Source: Sphingobium fontiphilum (GTDB lineage: Bacteria; Pseudomonadota; Alphaproteobacteria; Sphingomonadales; Sphingomonadaceae). From it: 64,000 bases of DNA. Both the position numbers and the translations under genes were made by a program. Each line of letters starts with the position of its first letter. Position 1 is the stretch's first letter. Of this stretch, positions 14,726 to 23,713 are shown piece by piece. The stretch spans positions 248,001 through 312,000 of the forward strand of contig NZ_JACIEB010000003.1 in NCBI RefSeq assembly GCF_014196635.1, read 5' to 3'. The notes under the pieces were generated by a model that searched no databases, was not told the origin of the DNA, and was given only the letters and a program-made list of their open reading frames with translations.

Positions 14726-15796
14726 CTATTCCTCGTCTTCCGCATCCGGGCCGGTCATCATGCTTTCGGCCACTTCGTCGGTCTTGCCGCGGATCGCCCG
14801 TTCCAGCTTGTCGGCCAGTTCGGGATGTTCGCGCAAATAGGTCTTGGCGTTCTCGCGCCCCTGCCCGATCCGGACAGAATCATAGGAAAACCAGGCGCCC
14901 GACTTTTCGACCAGACCAGCCTTCACCCCCAGATCGAGCATTTCGCCGATCTTGGAAATGCCTTCCCCGAACATGATGTCGAATTCGACCTGCTTGAAGG
15001 GCGGGGCCACCTTGTTCTTCACCACCTTCACCCGGGTCGCGTTGCCGACGACATCGTCGCGATCCTTGATCTGGCTGATGCGGCGAATGTCGAGGCGGAC
15101 CGAGGCGTAGAATTTGAGCGCATTGCCGCCGGTCGTGGTTTCGGGATTGCCATACATGACGCCGATCTTCATGCGAACCTGGTTGATGAAGATCACCATG
15201 CAGCGCGAGCGCGAGATGGAACCGGTCAGCTTGCGCAGCGCCTGGCTCATCAACCGGGCCTGAAGGCCGACATGGCTGTCGCCCATTTCCCCTTCGATTT
15301 CGGCGCGCGGCACCAGCGCGGCGACCGAATCGACCACCAGCACATCGATGGCGTTGGACCGCACCAGCGTGTCGACGATTTCCAGCGCCTGTTCGCCAGT
15401 GTCGGGCTGCGACACGATCAGTTCGTCGATGTCGACGCCCAGCTTGCGGGCATAGACCGGGTCGAGCGCATGTTCCGCGTCGATGAAGGCGGCGACGCCG
15501 CCGGCCTTCTGCGCCTCGGCAATGGCATGGAGGGCGAGCGTGGTCTTGCCCGAGCTTTCCGGGCCATAGATTTCCACGATGCGGCCACGCGGCAAGCCGC
15601 CAATGCCCAGCGCGATGTCGAGTCCCAGCGATCCGGTCGAAATGGATTCGATCTCAAGCTTCTCGCGTGAACCCAGCTTCATCGCCGACCCTTTGCCAAA
15701 GGCGCGGTCAATCTGTGAAAGGGCGGCTTCAAGTGCCTTTTGTCTGTCCATGGTCCCCGTCTTCTTGGAATCTATGAGAGAGAGCATTGCGTTCAT
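14726..15796 (-). CDS. recA: Recombinase RecA
   Basis: This is a 356-residue RecA, the central strand-exchange ATPase and coprotease for LexA cleavage. The Walker [13 protein letters not shown] lies near residue 70, Walker B appears as [22 protein letters not shown] in two parts, and [22 protein letters not shown] is the L2 DNA-binding loop. [18 protein letters not shown] opens the core domain and an acidic tail (PDAEDEE) ends it. I chose ATG 15796 because AGGGGAT precedes it; an in-frame ATG at 15751 also has a G-rich upstream and remains possible. It is transcribed alone, with an SOS operator 77 bases upstream of the start, so it should be LexA-regulated. Confidence 0.98.
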   Translation of the reverse strand: MNAMLSLIDSKKTGTMDRQKALEAALSQIDRAFGKGSAMKLGSREKLEIESISTGSLGLDIALGIGGLPRGRIVEIYGPESSGKTTLALHAIAEAQKAGGVAAFIDAEHALDPVYARKLGVDIDELIVSQPDTGEQALEIVDTLVRSNAIDVLVVDSVAALVPRAEIEGEMGDSHVGLQARLMSQALRKLTGSISRSRCMVIFINQVRMKIGVMYGNPETTTGGNALKFYASVRLDIRRISQIKDRDDVVGNATRVKVVKNKVAPPFKQVEFDIMFGEGISKIGEMLDLGVKAGLVEKSGAWFSYDSVRIGQGRENAKTYLREHPELADKLERAIRGKTDEVAESMMTGPDAEDEE

Positions 15797-15872
15797 CTGC
15801 CTATCCCCTGTCAAGCGGATCGCGCCGGCCTATCCCGGAGCCATGACGCCTTGTATCTGATTTGTTCCAGTC

Positions 15873-15887
15873 GAACAAGAAGAGAAC
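15873..15887 (-). promoter_or_regulatory. LexA (SOS) box upstream of recA
   Basis: On the recA strand the sequence is GTTC-TCTTCTT-GTTC, an exact match to the alphaproteobacterial LexA consensus GTTC-N7-GTTC. It lies about 77-91 bases before the chosen recA start, a normal promoter-proximal position. LexA binding here is established for relatives and inferred for this gene. Confidence 0.88.
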
Positions 15888-15927
15888 AAAAGAGGCGGAG
15901 AGAGCAATAACCATATGATTTTTCGCG

Positions 15928-16542
15928 CTATGGCAGGACATGCGCGGAGCGGATGACAACCGGATCTTCCAACATCTGCCCCTTCATCGCGCCCTCTCCG
16001 CGAGTCGCGGAACGCGGCGCCGCGACAATGGCGCGCACGACGTCCATCCCCTCCGTCACATGGGCGAACACAGCAAAGCCCGCATTGTCGCCCGGCGCTT
16101 CGGGCTGGGCATCCATGGCCATCATCCGGCCCATGACGATGAAAAAATCGCCGGTCGCCGTGCCCGGCGCCCACCGCGCCATCGACAAGGCGCCGTCATC
16201 ATGGACAAGGCCGGTCTGCGTCGTCGGTTCATGCGCGATCGGCGGCAGGATGCGGGTTGGTTCATTGCTGGGGCCGCCCTGGATGAAACCATAGTCGGCC
16301 GCGCCATAAGCGCGGTAGATGGTCGCGCCGTCAAACCGCTTCTCTTTGGCATAGCGCAGGAAATTGGCGGCGGTGATCGGGGCCTTGGTCAGATGGACCG
16401 TAATGGTAACCGGCCCGGCGCTGGTGTCGAGCCGCACGCGCGGATCGGGCGCGGCGGGCGTCTGCGCCAGCGCCGGCGTGATGGCGAGAAGAGCCAGAAG
16501 AAGGGTCAGGAGTCGAGCGATCATGGCGTGGATTCTAGCCAT
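15928..16542 (-). CDS. Periplasmic cyclophilin-type peptidyl-prolyl cis-trans isomerase
   Basis: This 204-residue protein opens with a signal peptide (MIARLLTLLLALLAITPALA) ending at about residue 26, so it should act in the periplasm. The cyclophilin core follows: RLDTSAGPVTITVHLTKAPIT, FLRYAKEKRFDGATIYRA (F-D-G-x-x-x-Y-R region), GFIQGGPSN and SMARWAPGTATGDFFIVMG. It catalyses proline isomerisation during envelope protein folding. The substrate loop FAVFAHVTEGMDVV is intact. Two closely spaced starts (16542 and 16524) are possible and give almost the same signal peptide. It lies between recA and dnaA on the same strand with 32 bases to dnaA's stop, so it may be read from the dnaA transcript. 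Confidence 0.88.
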   Translation of the reverse strand: MARIHAMIARLLTLLLALLAITPALAQTPAAPDPRVRLDTSAGPVTITVHLTKAPITAANFLRYAKEKRFDGATIYRAYGAADYGFIQGGPSNEPTRILPPIAHEPTTQTGLVHDDGALSMARWAPGTATGDFFIVMGRMMAMDAQPEAPGDNAGFAVFAHVTEGMDVVRAIVAAPRSATRGEGAMKGQMLEDPVVIRSAHVLP

Positions 16543-16574
16543 GGCGACACGCCCCTGTCACCCCCTGGATAAGA

Positions 16575-17987
16575 TCAGCCCTCGAGCTGACGACGCAGCG
16601 CGCGAATGTCGGCGTCGATTTCCGGGTGGCTCTGACGCAGCGCCTCGATGGTGCGGACGGCATGGATGACGGTGCTGTGATCGCGCCCGCCGAAGATGCG
16701 GCCGATTTCGGGCAGCGAACGCGGCGTCAGCTGCTTCGCCAGATACATGGCGACCTGGCGTGGGCGGGCAACCGCACGGGCGCGGCGCTTGGACCGCATT
16801 TCGGCCGCGTCGATGCGGTAATGGGCGGCGCAGACCTTCTGAATCTCGTCCACCGTGATGCGCCGGGCATTGGCGCGCACCGCGTCGGCCAGCATCGACT
16901 GGGCGAAATCGAGATCGATGGCGCGGCCGGTCAACTGGCCATAGGCGATCAGCTTGTTGAACGCCCCCTCCAGTTCGCGAACATTGGAGCGGATGGCGCT
17001 CGCCAGAAAATCGATCACCGGCTGCGGAACCGGCGGATCACCAGCGACCGCGCGCTTCGCCTCCAATATGGCGAGGCGCAGCGGCAGCGCGGCGGGCTGA
17101 ATATCCGCAACGAGCCCACCGGCCAGACGCGAGAGGATGCGCTGGTCGATCGCGTCAAGCATTTGCGGCGCGCGATCAGCGGTCACGACGATGCGCGCGC
17201 CGCTGTCGATCAGCTCGTTGACGGTGTGGAGAAATTCCTCCTGCGTCGACCCCTTGCCCGCAATGAACTGGATGTCGTCGATAAGCAGCAGTCGGGCCGC
17301 CCGCAACCGCGCCTTGAACGCCATGGTGTCGTTGGCGCGCATGGCGTTCACGAATTCCATCATGAACCGTTCGGCCGACATGTAGAGCACCGGATCCTGG
17401 GGCGAATGGGCGGAAAATTCCGCCGCAATGGCATGAAGCAGATGGGTCTTGCCCTGGCCGGTGCCGCCATGGATGAACAACGGGCAGTAACGCGGCTTGT
17501 CACGCCCCGCGACGCCCTGGGCCGCTGAAAAGGCCAGGCGATTGGTGTCGCCGACCACAAAGTCCGCGAAGCGGTGACGGGGATCGAAGTTGCAATGGGT
17601 GGCCGCGGGTTCGGAGGCACTTCCCGTGGCGGGCGCGGCGGCGTCGACCGCCACAGGCAATAATCGCGGCCCGACGGCCTGACGCGCGCGGACCATGCGG
17701 ACTTCGCGGACTTCGACATTGGCCGAGCGCCAAGCGAGCCGCAGCCGGTCGCCAAACTGGGCGGACACGAAATTGGCGGCGAAATCGGAAGGCAAGGCGA
17801 TGTCGAGCGTCTGCGATTCGGGGCAATAGTCGCCCAGTTCGGCGGGCTTGAGCCATTGATCGAACAGGCGGGCGCCCAGGTCGCGACGCAGGCCGACGCG
17901 GATCGCGGCCCAGACGGATTCCAGCCGGGCCATATCCGTCGCCAGACTATCCTCGCCATTCCACATCATGCCCGAACCGTTCGTCAT
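16575..17987 (-). CDS. dnaA: Chromosomal replication initiator DnaA
   Basis: This 470-residue AAA+ initiator binds DnaA boxes and opens oriC. Walker [19 protein letters not shown] lies in the middle, Walker B is [14 protein letters not shown], and the C-terminal helix-turn-helix carries the diagnostic [18 protein letters not shown]. The N-terminal domain ([20 protein letters not shown]) is the DnaB-interaction region. I start at ATG 17987; the open frame extends to 18074, but that part translates to unlikely sequence, and ATG 17934 is a shorter option. It is not next to dnaN but next to rpsT, as in Caulobacter-type chromosomes. The upstream 420 bases contain GANTC sites and a DnaA-box-like site that could autoregulate it. 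Confidence 0.97.
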   Translation of the reverse strand: MTNGSGMMWNGEDSLATDMARLESVWAAIRVGLRRDLGARLFDQWLKPAELGDYCPESQTLDIALPSDFAANFVSAQFGDRLRLAWRSANVEVREVRMVRARQAVGPRLLPVAVDAAAPATGSASEPAATHCNFDPRHRFADFVVGDTNRLAFSAAQGVAGRDKPRYCPLFIHGGTGQGKTHLLHAIAAEFSAHSPQDPVLYMSAERFMMEFVNAMRANDTMAFKARLRAARLLLIDDIQFIAGKGSTQEEFLHTVNELIDSGARIVVTADRAPQMLDAIDQRILSRLAGGLVADIQPAALPLRLAILEAKRAVAGDPPVPQPVIDFLASAIRSNVRELEGAFNKLIAYGQLTGRAIDLDFAQSMLADAVRANARRITVDEIQKVCAAHYRIDAAEMRSKRRARAVARPRQVAMYLAKQLTPRSLPEIGRIFGGRDHSTVIHAVRTIEALRQSHPEIDADIRALRRQLEG

Positions 17988-18117
17988 CTGTCGCGTCGAC
18001 CCCAAAAACCACCCCCCGGGGAAATCCCGGCACAACGAACCCATTGCGAAAAGGCCCCCTCGCCATTCGCGCAACGTGCATTGCCAAAGCTGTCAAGACG
18101 GCCGCCTTAGGACTTGT

Positions 18118-18318
18118 GATTCGATCAGCGGCCGGAGGAACAAAATAGACAGGCGCTCCGGGCCGGATCAAGGGCAGGCGGGTTCAAAAAAGTGAAATAA
18201 AAGGATTGACTCGATAAGGCGCGGAAAATCCGGGGAAATGATATTTAATAGTAAAATCAAGGGTATATTTTGCTCGATATCGCAACAAAATGCGCGAATC
18301 GTGGATAAAGCTGGATTC
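18118..18318. promoter_or_regulatory. dnaA upstream region with four GANTC sites and one near-consensus DnaA box
   Basis: The 420 bases between dnaA and rpsT hold four GANTC sites: GATTC 18118, GACTC 18208, GAATC 18296 and GATTC 18314. They also hold a DnaA-box-like CGTGGATAA at 18300-18308, one mismatch from TGTGGATAA. The stretch 18185-18300 is AT-rich compared with its surroundings, as expected for a promoter. In Caulobacter, GANTC methylation by CcrM controls dnaA transcription, so the same may hold here (inference). There are too few boxes for an origin. Confidence 0.5.
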
Positions 18319-18352
18319 AGCTTTCAAGACAGCATGATGACCAAATGAGGAA

Positions 18353-18382
18353 AGGCCCGCCGGGCTGACGCCCGGCAGGCCT
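18353..18382 (-). terminator. Rho-independent terminator of rpsT
   Basis: Read on the minus strand, AGGCC-T-GCCGGGC, a GTCA loop and GCCCGGC-G-GGCCT form a 12-bp stem with one mismatch, followed by TTCCTCATTT. It lies 27 bases after the rpsT stop and before dnaA, so rpsT is probably a monocistronic transcript. Confidence 0.8.
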
Positions 18383-18408
18383 ATCGCAATTCACGGTTCG
18401 GCGAAGAT

Positions 18409-18672
18409 TTAGGCGAGCGCGCCCACACGCTTCGTCAGGCGGCCGAACTTGCGGGCCGCAGTATTCTTGTGCAGCACACCGCGGGCGACGCCACGGGCCA
18501 GTTCGGGCTGAACGCTCTGGAGGGCGACGGAAGCCGCTTCCTTGTCGCCGGCGGCAAGAGCGGTTTCGACCTTCTTCACCAGGGTGCGGATCCGGCTGAT
18601 GCGGGCGCCATTGATTTCGGCGCGACGTTCATTGCGGCGGATGCGCTTCTTGGCTTGCGGCGTGTTGGCCAT
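18409..18672 (-). CDS. rpsT: 30S ribosomal protein S20
   Basis: This 87-residue, strongly basic protein starts [19 protein letters not shown], the invariant opening of bacterial S20, and ends [16 protein letters not shown]. The helical hairpin between ([20 protein letters not shown]) binds 16S rRNA near the base of the small subunit during early assembly. Length and composition are normal. The AGGAAC upstream of ATG 18672 gives a modest ribosome binding site, and a strong terminator follows. The position next to dnaA is conserved in alphaproteobacteria such as Caulobacter. Confidence 0.98.
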   Translation of the reverse strand: MANTPQAKKRIRRNERRAEINGARISRIRTLVKKVETALAAGDKEAASVALQSVQPELARGVARGVLHKNTAARKFGRLTKRVGALA

Positions 18673-18793
18673 TTATGTTCCTCGGTTTCGTCTCGTAAAT
18701 GTCGGGCAGGGCAACCGGGGCTGACCCAGCCGCGCCGTGAAGCCGCGCCCTTTACAGAGTTATGGGTGAAGCGTCAACCGCTGCAAAGCCGCT

Positions 18794-19606
18794 TCAATGC
18801 TGGCATTTCCGGCAAAAAAAGGTCGACCGGCCCGAATCCACGCGGCGCAGCACCGGTGCGCCGCAATCGCAGGATTCGCCTTCCCGTCCATAGACGCGCC
18901 ATTGTTTGGAAAAATAGCCCAGTTCGCCATCGGGCCGGGCATAATCGCGCAGGGTGGAGCCGCCCGCGGCGATGGCGGCGGCCAGCACCTCGCGAATCGA
19001 GTCGACCAGCCGATTGATCCGCGCCCGGCCGATCCGCCCGGCCTCGCGCGTGGGGGCGATGCCGCACATATGCAGCGCCTCGCACACATAGATATTGCCC
19101 AGCCCCGCGACGATGCGCTGATCCAGCAGCGCCGCCTTGATCGGCGCCGCCTTCCCCGCCAGCGCATCGGCCAGATAGGCGACGGTGAAAGCCGGCCCCA
19201 AAGGCTCCGGCCCCATTCGGGTGAAGGGCGGATAGGCGGGCAGCGCCGCGCTGGCGGCAAGATCGATAGACCCGAAGCGGCGCGGATCGTTGAGCGCCAG
19301 CACCCGCCCCGCCCCAGTCTTCAGCAACAGATGATCGTGGCGACCGATTTCCACCGGGTCGATGCGCCAGCGGCCCGACATGCCCAGGTGAAAGATCAGC
19401 GTGTCGCCCCTGTCCGTGTCGATCAGCCCATATTTGGCGCGGCGCGACAGGCCGGTGACGGTGGCGCCGGTCAGACGCTGGCGCAGATCGGCGGGAATGG
19501 GAAAGCGCAGGTCCGCCCGGCGCGGCTCGACAGAGGCCAGGCTCTGTCCTTCCAACACCGCGCGCAGGCCCGCGACCGTGGTTTCGACTTCGGGTAATTC
19601 AGGCAT
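18794..19606 (-). CDS. mutM: Formamidopyrimidine-DNA glycosylase (Fpg)
   Basis: This is a 270-residue bifunctional glycosylase/AP lyase that removes 8-oxoguanine and formamidopyrimidines. The mature N-terminus P-E-L-P-E-V-E-T supplies the catalytic proline and Glu, and LIFHLGMSGRW is the DNA-backbone-binding segment. YVCEALHMCGIAP and AAIAAGGSTLRDYARPDG form the helix-two-turn-helix region. The C-terminal zinc finger is CDCGAPVLRRVDSGRSTFFC with R-K-C-Q, giving four cysteines and the DNA-intercalating Arg. All catalytic features are intact. It is divergent from ubiE, with only 82 bases between the two starts, so their promoters must overlap. Confidence 0.97.
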   Translation of the reverse strand: MPELPEVETTVAGLRAVLEGQSLASVEPRRADLRFPIPADLRQRLTGATVTGLSRRAKYGLIDTDRGDTLIFHLGMSGRWRIDPVEIGRHDHLLLKTGAGRVLALNDPRRFGSIDLAASAALPAYPPFTRMGPEPLGPAFTVAYLADALAGKAAPIKAALLDQRIVAGLGNIYVCEALHMCGIAPTREAGRIGRARINRLVDSIREVLAAAIAAGGSTLRDYARPDGELGYFSKQWRVYGREGESCDCGAPVLRRVDSGRSTFFCRKCQH

Positions 19607-19688
19607 GGCGATTATCTAGGGATGTTTGCGCCCCCTGCCCAGCATCTTGGCTGGAGTTGCGCGAAAACAGAGACTAGAGGATCAGGCC

Positions 19689-20420
19689 ATGAGCGAAACA
19701 GCATCCTTCGGCTATCGCGACGTCGATGCCAGCGAAAAGGCGGGCATGGTCCGCGAAGTCTTTTCCAACGTCGCGGCCAAATATGACCTGATGAACGACG
19801 CCATGTCGGGCGGCGCGCACCGGTTGTGGAAGGATCAGTTCGTCCGCCGGGTGAAACCGCGCGCGGGCGAGCGCATCCTCGACATGGCGGGCGGCACCGG
19901 CGACATCGCCTTCCGCATGCACCGCCATGGCGCGCAAGTGACGGTGTCGGACATCAATCCGCAGATGCTGGCCGTGGGCATGGAGCGGGCGGAAAAAAAG
20001 AATCTGGAAGGGCTGATCTGGTCGGAACAGAATGCCGAGGAGCTGACCTTCGATGATCGGGCGTTCGACGTCTATACGATCGCCTTCGGCATCCGCAACG
20101 TCACCCATATCGACCGGGCGCTGCGCGAGGCGCACCGGGTGCTGAAATTTGGCGGGCGGTTTTTCTGCCTGGAGTTCTCCACCACCACATGGGCCGGGTT
20201 TTCCGATGTCTATGACGTCTATTCGCACAAGCTGGTGCCGCAGCTTGGCAAGCTCTTCGCCAATGACGCGGACAGCTATCGCTACCTCATCGAATCGATC
20301 CGCCGCTTTCCGCCCATGCCCAAATTCGAGGGGATGATCCGCGAGGCCGGCTTCGTGCATACGAAGGTCGAGCCGATATTGGGCGGGCTGGTCGCCATTC
20401 ATTCTGGCTGGAAGATCTGA
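19689..20420 (+). CDS. ubiE: Ubiquinone/menaquinone biosynthesis C-methyltransferase
   Basis: This 243-residue SAM-dependent methyltransferase adds the C-methyl group of the quinone ring in ubiquinone synthesis. VFSNVAAKYDLMNDAMSGGA near residues 21-40 is the UbiE signature 1, ILDMAGGTGDIAFRM is the SAM-binding loop, and TIAFGIRNVTHIDRALREAH is signature 2. The start ATG 19689 is taken because it begins the family-typical MSETASFGYR; the frame is open further upstream without homology. The next gene, ubiB, starts 8 bases after its stop, so the two ubiquinone genes form an operon. Confidence 0.96.
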   Translation: MSETASFGYRDVDASEKAGMVREVFSNVAAKYDLMNDAMSGGAHRLWKDQFVRRVKPRAGERILDMAGGTGDIAFRMHRHGAQVTVSDINPQMLAVGMERAEKKNLEGLIWSEQNAEELTFDDRAFDVYTIAFGIRNVTHIDRALREAHRVLKFGGRFFCLEFSTTTWAGFSDVYDVYSHKLVPQLGKLFANDADSYRYLIESIRRFPPMPKFEGMIREAGFVHTKVEPILGGLVAIHSGWKI

Positions 20421-20427
20421 CCGCATC

Positions 20428-21966
20428 GTGGCTTCGCATCTGACGCATATCGCCCGGCTGTTGAAATGGGGCCGGACCCTGGCGCGCCACGGCGCGTTGC
20501 GCGGTATCGAGCGCGACCCGCTGACCCCCGCGCCCGTGCGGCGGCTGGTGCGGCTGGCCCGCTTCGGCGCGCGCGTGCCCGCGCAGCCGCACTATGCCGA
20601 CGCCTTCCAGTCGATCGGCCCGGCGGCGATCAAGCTGGGCCAGACGCTCGCCACCCGTCCCGATCTGGTGGGAGAGGATGCGGCCAACGACCTGCTACGG
20701 TTGCAGGACGCATTGCCCCCCGTGCCGTTCGAAACGATCCGCGCACAGATCGAACAGAGTTTCGGGCGGCCGCTGGAACAGGTCTATAGCCGCTTTGACG
20801 AAGCGCCGGTGGGTGCCGCCTCCATCGCGCAGGTGCATCGCGCGGTGACGACCGATGGGCGCGACGTGGCGGTGAAGATCATCCGCCCCGGCGTGATCGA
20901 CCAGTTCAACCGCGACATTCAGACCTATGAATGGGCCGCCGCCCATATGGAGCAACTGGGCGGCGAAGTGGCGCGGCTGCGCCCCCGCCTGGTCATCGCC
21001 AACCTCAAACGCTGGACCGCGCGCGAGCTGGACCTGCGGCGCGAGGCGGCGTCCGCCTCCGAACTCGCCGAAGCGATGCAGGCCATGCCGGGATACCGCA
21101 TTCCCGCCATCGACTGGGACCGCACGAGCGGCCGGGTTATGACGATGGAATGGATCGACGGGATCAAGATTTCCGACCGCGACGCGCTGATCGCGGCGGG
21201 CCATGATGTGAAGGCGATCGCCGCGCGGCTGGTCAACACCTTCCTGCGCCAGGCGATCGCTGAGGGTTTCTTCCACGCCGACATGCATCAGGGCAATTTG
21301 TTCGTGACGGCGGATGGCGACATCGCCGCCATCGACTTCGGCATCATGGGGCGGATCGACCGGCGCGCGCGCATGTGGCTGGCCGAGATTCTCTACGGCC
21401 TCATCACCGGCAATTATCGCCGCGTCGCGGAGATTCATTTCGAGGCGCAATATGTGCCCGCCCATCACAATGTCGCCGAATTCGCCACCGCCCTGCGCGC
21501 CGTGGGCGAACCGATGCGCGGCAAGCCGGTCAGCGAATTGTCGGTCGGCGGGATGCTGGACGGGCTGTTCGCCATTACCCGCGATTTCGACATGCAGACC
21601 CAGCCCCATCTGCTGCTGCTGCAAAAGACGATGGTGATGGTGGAGGGCGTGGCGACCGCGCTCCACCCAGACATCAACATGTGGGAGACGAGCGGCCCCT
21701 ATGTGAAAAGCTGGCTGCGCGACGAACTGGGGCCGGAGGCGAAGGCGGCCGACGCGCTCATTGAAAACTGGCGCATCCTGCAAAGGCTGCCCGGCCTGGT
21801 GAAGCGGATCGAGGACGCCTTCCCCGAAAAGGGCGGCGCCCCGCCCCCGCCGCCGCTGGTCGAGGTGAAACTGATGCGGATCGGCGGCGGCTGGCGCTAT
21901 GCGCTGGTCGCGGCTCTGGCGGCAGCGGCGGGGGCTGGCGCTGTGGCTGCACTTCTCCTATTCTGA
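20428..21966 (+). CDS. ubiB: Ubiquinone biosynthesis kinase-like protein UbiB
   Basis: This 512-residue atypical protein-kinase-like ATPase starts at GTG 20428. The diagnostic K-x-G-Q motif is in AAIKLGQTLATRPDLVGE near residue 72. ASIAQVHRAVTTDGRDVAVK is the nucleotide-binding part, and HADMHQGNLFV with AAIDFGIMGRID carries the catalytic and Mg-binding Asp residues. Two C-terminal hydrophobic segments (YALVAALAAAAGAGAVAALL) anchor it in the inner membrane. UbiB is needed for ubiquinone formation, probably by extracting lipid intermediates. It sits between ubiE and an inserted membrane-protein gene that breaks the usual ubiB-coaBC adjacency. Confidence 0.95.
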   Translation: MASHLTHIARLLKWGRTLARHGALRGIERDPLTPAPVRRLVRLARFGARVPAQPHYADAFQSIGPAAIKLGQTLATRPDLVGEDAANDLLRLQDALPPVPFETIRAQIEQSFGRPLEQVYSRFDEAPVGAASIAQVHRAVTTDGRDVAVKIIRPGVIDQFNRDIQTYEWAAAHMEQLGGEVARLRPRLVIANLKRWTARELDLRREAASASELAEAMQAMPGYRIPAIDWDRTSGRVMTMEWIDGIKISDRDALIAAGHDVKAIAARLVNTFLRQAIAEGFFHADMHQGNLFVTADGDIAAIDFGIMGRIDRRARMWLAEILYGLITGNYRRVAEIHFEAQYVPAHHNVAEFATALRAVGEPMRGKPVSELSVGGMLDGLFAITRDFDMQTQPHLLLLQKTMVMVEGVATALHPDINMWETSGPYVKSWLRDELGPEAKAADALIENWRILQRLPGLVKRIEDAFPEKGGAPPPPPLVEVKLMRIGGGWRYALVAALAAAAGAGAVAALLLF

Positions 21967-21971
21967 GCGGC

Positions 21972-22472
21972 ATGACGCGCCATTTTTTCCAGACTTGGAT
22001 GATATGCGCGCTAGTCAGTGGCTTTTGTTCAGCGATGTCGCTGCCCATTTTTATGTTGGCGCACGAGGTCGCAGTGAGTCCTTATCCATTCGAACTACAA
22101 TGGTTCGAATGGCTGATAATGCCCGTATTTATCGTTGTAGGATTAGCGTTCTTCGGTCTGGTCGCTGCCATTGCCGGGATAATCTTCACGTTTCCCTTCG
22201 CATTGCTGGGTGTTGGCATCATGGTGGCCGCAGAAAATTGCGCAGGTCGTTTGGGGCACTGGGCATTTTGGTGCCTGACCGCCATCGCTCTCGGCCTGAT
22301 CGCCGAATGGATGATCCCGCTGCCCGAGATTTTATCCTTTGCCATCGACCGCTTCGAAATCATTGGTGCTGCTTTAACCGGCGCTCTGGTGGGATATGCA
22401 AGTTGGCGCCGCATCGCGCTCTTCACGACAGTTCACGAGCACCATCCAACATCTGCACTGAGCGCACCATGA
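21972..22472 (+). CDS. Hypothetical multi-pass membrane protein
   Basis: This 166-residue protein has no family that I recognise. It has an N-terminal hydrophobic helix (WMICALVSGFCSAMSLPIFML), a long hydrophobic stretch at about residues 48-85 (IMPVFIVVGLAFFGLVAAIA and beyond), and two further helices near residues 95-115 and 125-145, so four or five membrane passes are likely. The tail is soluble. Base composition and codon choice (many TTT, ATA, TTG-type codons) are less GC-rich than both neighbours, suggesting acquisition. Its start is 5 bases after the ubiB stop, and its stop overlaps the coaBC start in an ATGA quartet, so it is now embedded in the operon. Confidence 0.7.
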   Translation: MTRHFFQTWMICALVSGFCSAMSLPIFMLAHEVAVSPYPFELQWFEWLIMPVFIVVGLAFFGLVAAIAGIIFTFPFALLGVGIMVAAENCAGRLGHWAFWCLTAIALGLIAEWMIPLPEILSFAIDRFEIIGAALTGALVGYASWRRIALFTTVHEHHPTSALSAP

Positions 22473-23713
22473 CCCAGCGCATTCTCCTCATCATTTCGGG
22501 CGGCATCGCGGCCTACAAATCGCTGGAGCTGGTGCGGCTGCTGAGGAAGCGGGGCATGGCGGTGCGCGCGGTGTTGACGGAGAGCGCGGCGCAGTTCGTG
22601 ACACCGCTCAGCCTGGGCGTGCTGACCGAGGACAATGTCTTCACCCAATTGTTCGACCTGAAGGACGAGCGCGAGATCGGGCATATCCAGTTGTCGCGCC
22701 AGGCCGATCTGGTCGTGGTCGCGCCCGCGACCGCGAACATCCTCGCCAAGATGGCGAACGGCATCGCCGACGACCTCGCCACCACATTGCTGCTCGCCAC
22801 CGACAAGCCGGTGCTGGCCGCGCCCGCCATGAATGTGCGCATGTGGCGTCATCCCGCGACCCGGCGCAACATCGCGCAGTTGCAGGCCGATGGCGTCCAC
22901 GTCATGGCCCCCGACAGCGGCGAGATGGCGTGCGGCGAATATGGCCCCGGCCGCCTGCCCGAACCCGAAGCCATTCTGGCGGAGATCGAACGATTGCTGG
23001 CGACCCGGCGCGGGAGCGACATGCTGGCGGATCAGCCCGATTTTGCGCCCGCCGACCTGCCGCTGGCGGGCAGGCACATCCTCATCACCGCCGGGCCGAC
23101 GCATGAGCCGATAGACCCCGTGCGCTTCATCGCCAACCGGTCGTCGGGGAAACAGGGTTTCGCCATCGCCGCCGCCGCCGCGCGCGCGGGCGCGCGGGTG
23201 TCGCTGGTCGCCGGGCCGGTGCATCTGCCGACGCCCGCGGGGGTCGACCGCATCGACGTGGAGACCGCGCGCGAAATGCTGGCGGCGGTCGAGGCCGCCC
23301 TGCCCGCCGACGCGGCGATCATGGTCGCCGCCGTCGCCGACTGGCGCACCGCCGACGCCGCCGGACAGAAGCTGAAGAAGGACGGTTCCGGCCAGCCCGC
23401 GCCGCTGGTGCTGACCGAGAACCCCGACATATTGGCGACCCTGGGCCATCATGTTCAGCGCCCCGCCCTGCTGGTCGGCTTTGCAGCCGAGACGGAGAAG
23501 GTCGCCGACCATGCCCGCGCCAAGCTGGCCCGCAAGGGCGCGGACTGGATCGTCGCCAATGATGTTTCCGGCGATGTGATGGGCGGCGACGCCAACGCCG
23601 TCCACATCGTCACCGCCGACGGCATCGACACATGGCCGTCCATGGCCAAGGCCGATGTGGCCGACAGACTGATCGAAAAGGTTGCCCATGCCCTCGCCTC
23701 TCGCTCCCATTGA
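22469..23713 (+). CDS. coaBC: Bifunctional phosphopantothenoylcysteine decarboxylase/phosphopantothenate-cysteine ligase
   Basis: This 414-residue fusion makes 4'-phosphopantetheine for coenzyme A. The N-terminal FMN-dependent CoaC half has [19 protein letters not shown] at residues 4-22, [20 protein letters not shown] and the substrate-recognition segment [17 protein letters not shown]. The CTP-dependent CoaB half begins near residue 195 with [20 protein letters not shown], followed by [18 protein letters not shown] and a lysine-rich AGQKLKKDG clamp. The start ATG 22469 overlaps the preceding stop. Its 3' end overlaps the dut start by about 26 bases, so coaBC and dut are coupled. All expected motifs are present. 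Confidence 0.96.
   Translation: MTQRILLIISGGIAAYKSLELVRLLRKRGMAVRAVLTESAAQFVTPLSLGVLTEDNVFTQLFDLKDEREIGHIQLSRQADLVVVAPATANILAKMANGIADDLATTLLLATDKPVLAAPAMNVRMWRHPATRRNIAQLQADGVHVMAPDSGEMACGEYGPGRLPEPEAILAEIERLLATRRGSDMLADQPDFAPADLPLAGRHILITAGPTHEPIDPVRFIANRSSGKQGFAIAAAAARAGARVSLVAGPVHLPTPAGVDRIDVETAREMLAAVEAALPADAAIMVAAVADWRTADAAGQKLKKDGSGQPAPLVLTENPDILATLGHHVQRPALLVGFAAETEKVADHARAKLARKGADWIVANDVSGDVMGGDANAVHIVTADGIDTWPSMAKADVADRLIEKVAHALASRSH

Noticed and set aside
18075-18408. Replication origin between dnaA and rpsT
   Set aside because: Only one near-consensus DnaA box is visible, and no array of boxes next to a strongly AT-rich unwinding element.
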